A stretch of 64,000 nucleotides of DNA from Mayamaea pseudoterrestris (lineage: Eukaryota; Bacillariophyta; Bacillariophyceae; Sellaphorales; Sellaphoraceae). The position numbers and the translations under genes were made by a program. The stretch lies in NCBI GenBank assembly GCA_027923505.1, contig BROI01000028.1, positions 62,001 to 126,000 on the forward strand, in the 5' to 3' direction. Below are positions 49,894-60,261 of the stretch, piece by piece (position 1 is the first letter of the stretch; the number at the start of each line of letters is the position of its first letter). Under the pieces are notes generated by a model. It had not been told where the DNA came from. It saw only the letters and a program-made list of their open reading frames with translations, and made no database searches.

Positions 49894-50985
49894 ATGCTTA
49901 ACATTGGATTAGAACTACACAATATGCTATCCTGCTGAGGAATCATCTATATGTACAGGCGTCACGTTCGTTTGATTGAGCTTTGTATCGTTGCGACTTG
50001 CTAGAAGCTACAGACTCGGCAGGGCCCATTTAGATCGCACGCAGCGTTTGAATGCATTTCAACCTTCTACTGTATTCGGATTTCGCACTTGACTACTGTA
50101 TTGAAGGCTGTCAGCCAGTTTCGCTCAAGAAGACATGAGCATATACCACCGTTATGTACGCTCCTGCCTCTCATGTTTGTGCTGGTAGCTCCACTGCACT
50201 CGACGACAAAGTCGCTTGCTTAAGTCGCCGTCAATGGTGTACTGCACTTTTGCAAAAGCATATCTAGCACTATCAAAACCGAAGTGTGTACATACGTGAC
50301 GGATCATTGCCCTCTGTCGTTGCGAGAGGTCATCCCGTAATACTTTCGCGTCTTTGTCCCCATCATTCCGATAAACAGCCGTATAAATTGGTTTGACTAT
50401 CCAAACGAGTGCAGGCACGAGATGGCCTCGCAAGACTTCCAGCGTACCGTTGATAATTGGCAATCATAGGTAAATAACACTAAACATGCTTCACTACCGT
50501 ACCGGCAGCTCCACGACTGTTTTGACTCGCGCACTTTCTCTTTCTACCGTTGTCTACTCTTTGATCTCCTATTCAGGCAACGGTAGCATACATCGCTATA
50601 CCGGTAGTTGCGGTAGCTAACGCAAGAACCCGCGCGGCTCTCGTCATTGGTTGCATCGCAATGCATTGGTTGGCGCGCGCGCGTCGTGTCATCGGACGGC
50701 AGACAGGCTGCGCCTGCCAAATTGTTCCGTCGAGCAAACCACACACACGATAGACCGTCTCGATCGTTTTGAAAGACAATGGCCAAGTAGGAGAAAGATT
50801 AGGAAAGATTGGAAATTTAGTCATAATATACAATCGTCGACGAGTTTTTGATAGCCTCCCATGCAAGCGACGTTGTGGTTACTACTAGAATACCACTTTC
50901 GTTTCGATTGACTGAATCGAACTTTAGAAACGGACGCCAACTTTCTTCGTTCCGTGAGTTTCCGCGATATCACAATCACTATAGA
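49894..50985. other. Long intergenic stretch, no firm gene
   Basis: A minus-strand open stretch of about 100 codons at 50152-50463 ('RRVQWSYQHKHERQ' at its end) has no ATG at its start and no family likeness, so it is not called. One TACCGGTA lies at 50599-50606. The right part must hold the promoter of the ubiquitin protease gene. Confidence 0.4.
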
Positions 50986-53204
50986 ATGACTCTAGCGCTC
51001 GCAACATCTGCAGGAGGAGGCCGGAGTGTTGCACGGCCAGTAGCAAACCTTGGAAATACATGCTTTGCGAATGCAGGTGAGTCATTATCCTTTCGACCAA
51101 GGCATCAATGGAACGAGTCTTGATGATGACTCATGCCATGCACGTTTGACTCAATATTCTGTATACTTTTCGCTCTCTCCTTTCTACTTACCAGTATTAC
51201 AAGCACTGGCTCATGCTCCCGAACTCTGTCTCGCCATTGACTGTCGCCCTCATTCACTGACATGTCCAGTAGCGATTGAAAATTCGGCCAAGATGCGGGC
51301 CTCGCCGTCCGCTTCACCCACGGGCGAGGACTCGTCGCGCGGCACACGCAAGTCTCGTCGGTCGGCGGCCGCTGCGGATCGCAACGAGAGTAATCAAGAG
51401 GAATTGGAATTTTGCGCGCTTTGTTCGTTTGAGCAGCATGTTCAAATGGTGCATGACTCGATGCAGCCGCGTGACAAGCCGGTTGCACCAGAAGCCTTTG
51501 TCCGTGGCTTTGTCACTCACGTGGCTCCATGGATGCGAATTGGAATTCAGGAAGATTCGCACGAATATTTACGTCTCTTGATTGATGCCATGCAAAAGTC
51601 ATGTCTCAACGCGCGACAAGATAAGGAAAATACCAAGAATACTGTTGCTAATGTTTCATCAGAGCCATCTGCGAATGGAAGCGCTTCTTTGGACGACAAG
51701 GAATATCCATTTTCCCTCTTCCGAGGACGCGTCGAAAGCAATGTCACTTGCGAGTCATGCAAGGCGTCTAGCTCGACGATTGATCCGTTTGAGGATATTG
51801 GGTTGGAAGTGACTTCTTCGGCGCAAGGCGTGAACGATCATTACCCTTCTCCGCAGTTGTCGGACGTCCAGTCGGCCTTTACTCGTTTTGCTCGCGCGGA
51901 AGCGTTGGATTCCAACTACAAGTGCGAAAAGTGCGGCAAAGTAGGCAAGGCAACCAAGCAGTCTCGACTCAAGTCCATTCCTCCCATTTTGACGCTTCAT
52001 CTCAAGCGCTTTCGTTACGGTGACTCGCGCAATGGCGCGGATGCAATGGCGCGTCGGTCTGGTCGATCCGAAGTCAAGTCTGGCAGCGCCAAGATTGAGG
52101 GACACGTCAAGTTTGACGTTTTGTTTGATTTGAGGCCGTATTTGACGCAGGAAATGCAAGATTCTCACAAAAGTGGCGTCGTTTGCCGACTATTTGCGGT
52201 CGTTGTACATTCTGGCAAAAATTCCAATTCGGGTCACTAGTAAGTACATGCCACGAACCTATTTTTACCAGCGCACATCCGCTTATCGACGTCTCGCTGA
52301 CCTTTGCCGTTGTCTTTTAGTATCGCATATGTACGAAGCTTGGAGAGCAAGAAGAACGAGTGGTGGAAGATGGACGACGGCCGCGTCCATCAGGTCCACC
52401 TCAATGAAGTTCTTGAGGCTGAAGCCTACATGCTATTCTATCGAGTGGTTCAGCATCCCGTCACGCTTGAGCTAGAGGAAGCATTTCGCACATTGCAGAG
52501 TCGCGCCAAGTTTGAAAAGGCGACGGGAGAGGCGATTGTCGTGGATGAAGACGAGCCTGTCGTTACCGAGCCACAAGTGGTTGTTGAGACGCTTTCCAAA
52601 CGAAACGGAACGGCCAAGCGCAAACTTCGTTCCTTTAAGAATGGCGAGGAGTGGGCTCGGAGCAAGAAACGATTGCCGCCGCAAGCGATTCAAGTGATTC
52701 ATCAGATTCAGGAGCTCATTGCCAACGATGTGCAAATCACTCCCGAATACTTTCGAATATTGTCGGACGCGGTATTAGTTGACGGCCCACAAGAGCTCAA
52801 CGGCGTGAAGAGTGCAACTGACGGCGAGTTGACTAGCCATTTGCCTTTGGTTGTGGCAAATATTAGTGGTACGTAAGAAGGTTTAGACGCACTCATGAAG
52901 TGCGATGCGACCGAAAGAGCCTCAAATCTGACACGATTTGCTACTGGCAATCACAGAAAATGATATTGTTGGCGGCGCCGACCTTTTTCGCCGCAAGACT
53001 TGGAGCATGCTTCGCTTGATTTCCGCCTATCATGGGACCAATGGATTGCCCTGGTCGTTGTCCGACGAGGAAGACGCCGATCCAATATCGCCTCTGAATG
53101 CCGACGAGCTTGTCCAGACTGCCTTGCCGACAACGAGTTCTGCCAAGAGCAATAATGCTGCACTAGTGACTGTTGTGGAAGATGAGCAAGCGAATTTACT
53201 TTAG
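50986..53204 (+). CDS. Ubiquitin carboxyl-terminal hydrolase (USP family)
   Basis: Model: exons 50986-51076, 51195-52239, 52321-52868, 52957-53204; 643 residues. USP enzymes remove ubiquitin from proteins. The Cys box is rebuilt across intron 1 as 'VANLGNTCFANAVLQALAH'; 'QEDSHEYLRLLIDAM' is the QDxxE box; a zinc-binding pair of C-x2-C motifs follows ('CESCKAS', 'CEKCGK'); 'LTLHLKRF' is present; the His box is rebuilt across intron 2 as 'NSGHYIAYVRS', ending in 'AYMLFYRVV'. The layout is like the USP36/USP42 type. The C-terminal ~190 residues have no known domain; the last intron is phase 1 and gives 'ISENDIVGGADLF'. Confidence 0.92.
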
Positions 53205-53591
53205 ACGATTAAAGACCCCGAGCCATGACGGAACTTTGGTAGTGATGGCTGGCCTGGCTAATCCAATAATTCACAAACAACTTTAGACAAAATAATGATC
53301 ACAAAGGCATACTAGTATTATAATGTATACCTTCGTTTGGACTGTGCAAACCTTTCTCACGATGTTTGAGCAGTTATTCACTAAATGTAAAGCAGATTAC
53401 TGCAAGCTTGTACCAAAAGGAATAATCTATAACATGTATTTTAACCAGCCACGACGAGTTTGTGCTTCATATCTGCACAAGAATCACTCCATAGCTTGAC
53501 TATTGACATTAATGTTTCATAATGCCTCGTTTTATCCTGCCTTATGTCACCATGATGTGTCTCAATTTCCATGGAATTCTTTGCAGGCCAG
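53205..53591. other. Short gap, no gene seen
   Basis: AT-rich 3' flank shared by the ubiquitin protease gene and the small gene on the other strand. No feature is supported. Confidence 0.4.
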
Positions 53592-53867
53592 CTACAGTCG
53601 ATCCGAGGACCCCGACCTTGAGCTCCCATGGCTACCCGTTGAAGATCCCGAGGAGGAATTAGAATTAGTTAATGACATGGTTGCCGAGACACGTTTGCGG
53701 TGATAGGAACTGTATCGCTGCAAGCCCGTGAGGGGTGACGAGGCTCGAGTGGAACTGAGGTAGTCGTCCTTTGGCGGATGGGTAGCCACGAAAATCAATA
53801 AGGCAACTCCAACAAAGGCTGCCACCAAACCGACGAGACTAAAGTCCGACATGGCTAACATTGTCAT
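53592..53867 (-). CDS. Small hypothetical single-span membrane protein
   Basis: 91 residues. One membrane span near the N-terminus ('FSLVGLVAAFVGVALLIFVAT') is followed by a basic and then Ser/Gly-rich tail. The ATG at 53867 has a normal context. No family is recognised and there is no signal of a larger gene. It could be a small subunit of an organelle complex or a chance frame; the hydrophobic core and lack of stops favour a real small gene only weakly. Confidence 0.4.
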   Translation of the reverse strand: MTMLAMSDFSLVGLVAAFVGVALLIFVATHPPKDDYLSSTRASSPLTGLQRYSSYHRKRVSATMSLTNSNSSSGSSTGSHGSSRSGSSDRL

Positions 53868-54307
53868 GATGTCGAAGGTGTTGATAAGATCAATTCAGGT
53901 TTTTGAGCGTCGAATTTTCGGAGAAGCTCGTGACTTGCGTTTCACAGGAGCGAGTGGCGGTGGATAAGACTCGTCGGCTAACTTTGATAGCGCTTGTCCT
54001 GTGCTTGTATCTGGAAAGATGATGACCAGGTAGATGTGTCAATCAAACTTGGTCAACCAGTAAAATGGTTGTCAAGTACTTTGAAGCCTCGAGTTCTGTG
54101 GTCGGCGACTCCTTTTCCGTCGCGAAAATCAAATCGTGCCACGCGAAACGGCGACGTGTGCCTGCTGTCGCTCCGCCGAAAACGAAACTGAGTACACTCT
54201 ACTTCACAGTAATGACTGTCGCAAAGACTTTCATATTCTCGTGGCGCTTCCGATTGAGTGCCGTTGCGGGACGAGAATTGACCACCAGTTGACTACTATC
54301 ACGACCA
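53868..54307. other. Stretch before the satellite region, possible cysteine-rich exon
   Basis: No gene is firmly supported. A plus-strand open stretch at about 54136-54280 contains 'TCACCRSAENE' and 'IECRCGTRI', which could be a zinc-binding exon, but there is no ATG or splice context that fits. The last base before the duplicated unit is 54307. Confidence 0.3.
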
Positions 54308-54386
54308 CATACATTACTATCCATACCGGTTCATAAAGTTTGTTTCTACTAGCTACTTTGCAATGGCTCCACATTCAGCCACAAAC

Positions 54387-54600
54387 TCATCCACAGTATT
54401 TAATAATGGCTTGGTCCTCAAAGTTGGTCAGAAAGATGCATTCACCCAGTATGCCCTCGAGCAGAATTAACTGCAACTGTCCATTGGCCACCTTCTTGTC
54501 AACACACATGAGCCTTAGAAAGTTGTCGCAATTCATGGGCAGTCCAATGGTAGTTCCTTAGGTAGCTTGTCCCAGTGCAGTACATCATAAACTTGCTTCA
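54387..54600 (-). pseudogene. Broken C-terminal end of 3-dehydroquinate synthase (copy 1)
   Basis: On the minus strand 54536-54387 reads 'MCVDKKVANGQLQLILLEGI', then 'LGECIFLTNFEDQAI' and a stop. This matches the end of plant and cyanobacterial dehydroquinate synthase (MAVDKKVADGLLRLILLKG). The preceding part ('DVLHWDKLPKELPLDC', to about 54600) fits the same enzyme but lies in another frame. Everything upstream is satellite. The enzyme is the second step of the shikimate pathway; this relic cannot make it. Confidence 0.82.
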
Positions 54601-57284
54601 CCATCTGCGTGCTGAGACTGATGACAAGACCATTTACACCAGATGTACCAACTTGTAGTGCAGCCCAAACAATGATGTTGGCACCATTCTGGTGTAATTT
54701 GGGAACCTACAGGGCTTGCTGTAGGGGCGTTTAATTGTCACGGCATCTGCAGGCTGAGACTGGTGACAAGTTGTCACCAAATACATTGCCATCCCCTGAG
54801 ACATCATCCAAGCCTACCATCTTGTAGCGCAGCCTGAATAATGATGTTGGCACCATTCTGGTGTCATTTGGGAACCTACAGGGCTTGCTGTAGGGGCGTT
54901 TGAATGTCACGGCATCTGCGGGTTGAGACTGGTGACAAGTTGTCACCAAATACATTGCTGCCCCCTGAGACACCAGCCAGGCATACCATCTTGTAGCGCA
55001 GCCTGAATAAAGATGTTGGCACCATTCTGGTGCAATTTGGGTATATACATGGCCTGCTGTAAGGACGTTTGAATGTCACGGCATCTGCGGGCTGAGACTG
55101 GTGACAAGTTGTCACCAATAACATTGCCATCCCCTGAGACTACATCCAAGCCTACCATCTTGTAGTGCAGCCTGATTAAGGATGTTGGCACCATTCTGGT
55201 GTTTTTTGGGCATTTACAGGGCTTGCTGTAGGGGTGTTAAAATGTCATGGCATCTGTGTGCTGAGACTGGTGACAAGTTGTCACCAATATCATTGCCGTC
55301 CCCTGAAATACTAGTCAGGCATACCATCTTGTAGCGCTGCATGAATAATGATGTTGGCACCATTCTGGTGTCATTTGGGTGTATACATGGCCTGCTGTAG
55401 GGGTGTTTGAATGTCACGGCATCTGCAGGCTGAGATTGGTGACAAGTTGTCACCAATATCACTGCCGTCCCCTGAGACACTAGCCAGGCATACTATCTTG
55501 TAGCGCAGCCTGAATAATGATGTTGGCACTATTCTGGTGTCATTTGGGTGTAAACATGGCCTGCTGTAGGTGTGTATGAATGTCACGGCATCTGCAGGCT
55601 GAGACTGGTGACAAGTTGTCACCAATATCATTGCTGTCCCCTGAGACACTAGCCAGGCATACCATCTCGTAGCGCAGCCTGAATAAGGATGTTGGCACCA
55701 TTCTGGTGCATTTTGGGCACCTACAGGGCTTGCTGTAGGGTGTCACGGCATCCGCGGGCTGAGACTGGTGACAAGTTGTCACCAATATCATTGCTGTCCC
55801 TTGAGACACTAGCCAGGCATACCATCTTGTTGCGCAGCCTGAATAATGACGTTGGCACCATTCTGGTGTCATTTGGGTGTATACATGGCCTGCTGTAGGG
55901 GCGTTTCAATGTCACGGCATCTGCAGGCTGAGATTGGTGACAAGTTGTCACCAATATCACTGCCGTCCCCTGAGACACTAGCCAGGCATACCATCTTGTA
56001 GCGCAGCCTGAATAATGATGTTGGCACCATTCTGGTGTCATTTGGGTGTATACATGGCCTGCTGTAGGTGTGTATGAATGTCATGGCATCTGCAGGCTGA
56101 GACTGGTGACAAGTTGTCACCAATATCATTGCTGTCCCCTGAGACACTAGCCAGGCATACCATCTCGTAGCGCAGCCTGAAAAAGGATGTTGGCACCATT
56201 CTGGTGTCATTTGGGTGTATACATGGCCTGCTGTAGGGGTGTTTGAATGTCACGGCATCTGCAGGCTGAGATTGGTGACAAGTTGTCACCAATATCACTG
56301 CCGTCCCCTGAGACACTAGCCAGGCATACTATCTTGTAGCGCAGCCTGAATAATGATGTTGGCACTATTCTGGTGTCATTTGGGTGTAAACATGGCCTGC
56401 TGTAGGTGTGTATGAATGTCACGGCATCTGCAGGCTGAGACTGGTGACAAGTTGTCACCAATATCATTGCTGTCCCCTGAGACACTAGCCAGGCATACCA
56501 TCTCGTAGCGCAGCCTGAAAAAGGATGTTGGCACCATTCTGGTGTCATTTGGGTGTATACATGGCCTGCTGTAGGGGTGTTTGAATGTCACGGCATCCGC
56601 GGGCTGAGACTGGTGACAAGTTGTCACCAATATCATTGCTGTCCCCTGAGACACTAGCCAGGCATACCATCTTGTAGCGCAGCCTGAATAATGACGTTGG
56701 CACCATTCTGGTGTCATTTGGGTGTATACATGGCCTGCTGTAGGGGCGTTTGAATGTCACGGCATCTGCAGGCTGAGACTGGTGACAAGTTGTCACCAAT
56801 ATCATTGCCGTCCCCTGAGTCACTAGCCAGGCATACCAGCTTGTAGCGCAGCCTGAATGATGTTGTTGGCACAATTCTGGTCTCATTTGGGTGTATACAT
56901 GGCCTGCTGTAGGGGTGTTTGAATGTCACGGCATCCGCGGGCTGAGACTGGTGACAAGTTGTCACCAATATCATTGCCGTCCCCTGAGACACTAGCCAGG
57001 CATACCATGTTGTAGCTCAGCCTGAAAAAGGATGTTGGCACCATTCTGGTGTCATTTGGGTATATACATGGCATGCTGTAGGGGCGTTTGAATGTCATGG
57101 CAACTGCAGGCTGAGACTGGTGACAAGTTGTCACCAATATCATTGCCGTCCCCTGAGACACTAGCCAGGCATACCATCTTGTAGCGCAGCCTGAATAATG
57201 ATGTTGGCACCGTTCTGGTGTCATTTGGGTATATACATGGCATGCTGTAGGGGCGTTTGAATGTCACGGCATCTGCAGGCTGAG
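54600..57284. repeat. 169-bp satellite, array 2 first block (about 16 units)
   Basis: Head-to-tail 169-bp units, same sequence and orientation as array 1 but more uniform. Variant units recur in ordered groups: for example the variants starting at 55371 and 56207 are near-identical and lie 836 bp apart, so a higher-order repeat of about five units exists. One unit near 55736 is about 9 bp shorter. Confidence 0.95.
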
Positions 57285-60261
57285 CATACATTACTATCCA
57301 TACCGGTTCATAAAGTTTGTTTCTACTAGCTACTTTGCAATGGCTCCACATTCAGCCACAAACTCATCCACAGTATTTAATAATGGCTTGGTCCTCAAAG
57401 TTGGTCAGAAAGATGCATTCACCCAGTATGCCCTCGAGCAGAATTAACTGCAACTGTCCATTGGCCACCTTCTTGTCAACACACATGAGCCTTAGAAAGT
57501 TGTCGCAATTCATGGGCAGTCCAATGGTAGTTCCTTAGGTAGCTTGTCCCAGTGCAGTACATCATAAACTTGCTTCACCATCTGCGTGCTGAGACTGATG
57601 ACAAGACCATTTACACCAGATGTACCAACTTGTAGTGCAGCCCAAACAATGATGTTGGCACCATTCTGGTGTAATTTGGGAACCTACAGGGCTTGCTGTA
57701 GGGGCGTTTAATTGTCACGGCATCTGCAGGCTGAGACTGGTGACAAGTTGTCACCAAATACATTGCCATCCCCTGAGACATCATCCAAGCCTACCATCTT
57801 GTAGCGCAGCCTGAATAATGATGTTGGCACCATTCTGGTGTCATTTGGGAACCTACAGGGCTTGCTGTAGGGGCGTTTGAATGTCACGGCATCTGCGGGT
57901 TGAGACTGGTGACAAGTTGTCACCAAATACATTGCTGCCCCCTGAGACACCAGCCAGGCATACCATCTTGTAGCGCAGCCTGAATAAAGATGTTGGCACC
58001 ATTCTGGTGCAATTTGGGTATATACATGGCCTGCTGTAAGGACGTTTGAATGTCACGGCATCTGCGGGCTGAGACTGGTGACAAGTTGTCACCAATAACA
58101 TTGCCATCCCCTGAGACTACATCCAAGCCTACCATCTTGTAGTGCAGCCTGATTAAGGATGTTGGCACCATTCTGGTGTTTTTTGGGCATTTACAGGGCT
58201 TGCTGTAGGGGTGTTAAAATGTCATGGCATCTGTGTGCTGAGACTGGTGACAAGTTGTCACCAATATCATTGCCGTCCCCTGAAATACTAGTCAGGCATA
58301 CCATCTTGTAGCGCTGCATGAATAATGATGTTGGCACCATTCTGGTGTCATTTGGGTGTATACATGGCCTGCTGTAGGGGTGTTTGAATGTCACGGCATC
58401 TGCAGGCTGAGATTGGTGACAAGTTGTCACCAATATCACTGCCGTCCCCTGAGACACTAGCCAGGCATACTATCTTGTAGCGCAGCCTGAATAATGATGT
58501 TGGCACTATTCTGGTGTCATTTGGGTGTAAACATGGCCTGCTGTAGGTGTGTATGAATGTCACGGCATCTGCAGGCTGAGACTGGTGACAAGTTGTCACC
58601 AATATCATTGCTGTCCCCTGAGACACTAGCCAGGCATACCATCTCGTAGCGCAGCCTGAATAAGGATGTTGGCACCATTCTGGTGCATTTTGGGCACCTA
58701 CAGGGCTTGCTGTAGGGTGTCACGGCATCCGCGGGCTGAGACTGGTGACAAGTTGTCACCAATATCATTGCTGTCCCTTGAGACACTAGCCAGGCATACC
58801 ATCTTGTTGCGCAGCCTGAATAATGACGTTGGCACCATTCTGGTGTCATTTGGGTGTATACATGGCCTGCTGTAGGGGCGTTTCAATGTCACGGCATCTG
58901 CAGGCTGAGATTGGTGACAAGTTGTCACCAATATCACTGCCGTCCCCTGAGACACTAGCCAGGCATACCATCTTGTAGCGCAGCCTGAATAATGATGTTG
59001 GCACCATTCTGGTGTCATTTGGGTGTATACATGGCCTGCTGTAGGTGTGTATGAATGTCATGGCATCTGCAGGCTGAGACTGGTGACAAGTTGTCACCAA
59101 TATCATTGCTGTCCCCTGAGACACTAGCCAGGCATACCATCTCGTAGCGCAGCCTGAAAAAGGATGTTGGCACCATTCTGGTGTCATTTGGGTGTATACA
59201 TGGCCTGCTGTAGGGGTGTTTGAATGTCACGGCATCTGCAGGCTGAGATTGGTGACAAGTTGTCACCAATATCACTGCCGTCCCCTGAGACACTAGCCAG
59301 GCATACTATCTTGTAGCGCAGCCTGAATAATGATGTTGGCACTATTCTGGTGTCATTTGGGTGTAAACATGGCCTGCTGTAGGTGTGTATGAATGTCACG
59401 GCATCTGCAGGCTGAGACTGGTGACAAGTTGTCACCAATATCATTGCTGTCCCCTGAGACACTAGCCAGGCATACCATCTCGTAGCGCAGCCTGAAAAAG
59501 GATGTTGGCACCATTCTGGTGTCATTTGGGTGTATACATGGCCTGCTGTAGGGGTGTTTGAATGTCACGGCATCCGCGGGCTGAGACTGGTGACAAGTTG
59601 TCACCAATATCATTGCTGTCCCCTGAGACACTAGCCAGGCATACCATCTTGTAGCGCAGCCTGAATAATGACGTTGGCACCATTCTGGTGTCATTTGGGT
59701 GTATACATGGCCTGCTGTAGGGGCGTTTGAATGTCACGGCATCTGCAGGCTGAGACTGGTGACAAGTTGTCACCAATATCATTGCCGTCCCCTGAGTCAC
59801 TAGCCAGGCATACCAGCTTGTAGCGCAGCCTGAATGATGTTGTTGGCACAATTCTGGTCTCATTTGGGTGTATACATGGCCTGCTGTAGGGGTGTTTGAA
59901 TGTCACGGCATCCGCGGGCTGAGACTGGTGACAAGTTGTCACCAATATCATTGCCGTCCCCTGAGACACTAGCCAGGCATACCATGTTGTAGCTCAGCCT
60001 GAAAAAGGATGTTGGCACCATTCTGGTGTCATTTGGGTATATACATGGCATGCTGTAGGGGCGTTTGAATGTCATGGCAACTGCAGGCTGAGACTGGTGA
60101 CAAGTTGTCACCAATATCATTGCCGTCCCCTGAGACACTAGCCAGGCATACCATCTTGTAGCGCAGCCTGAATAATGATGTTGGCACCGTTCTGGTGTCA
60201 TTTGGGTATATACATGGCATGCTGTAGGGGCGTTTGAATGTCACGGCATCTGCAGGCTGAG
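57285..60261. repeat. 2,977-bp tandem duplication, copy 2
   Basis: Direct copy of 54308-57284. After 60261 the satellite continues without the jump seen at the end of copy 1, so copy 2 holds the original right flank. Confidence 0.9.
57364..57577 (-). pseudogene. Broken C-terminal end of 3-dehydroquinate synthase (copy 2)
   Basis: Identical to the fragment at 54387-54600, offset by 2,977 bp, including the same frame break, so the break came before the duplication. Confidence 0.82.

Larger units (their letters stand above)
54308..57284. repeat. 2,977-bp tandem duplication, copy 1
   Basis: This block (start CATACATTACTATCC) is repeated directly at 57285-60261. Every stretch I compared, including variant satellite units in the same order, is identical. 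It contains the broken dehydroquinate synthase end and about 16 satellite units. The junction at 57284/57285 cuts a satellite unit after 'GCAGGCTGAG'. Confidence 0.9.

Noticed and set aside
50152-50463. Minus-strand frame of 103 codons
   Set aside because: No ATG at its start and no family signature.
53503-53703. Plus-strand frame opposite the small membrane protein
   Set aside because: Mirror of the minus-strand frame, lower hydrophobic structure, no likeness.
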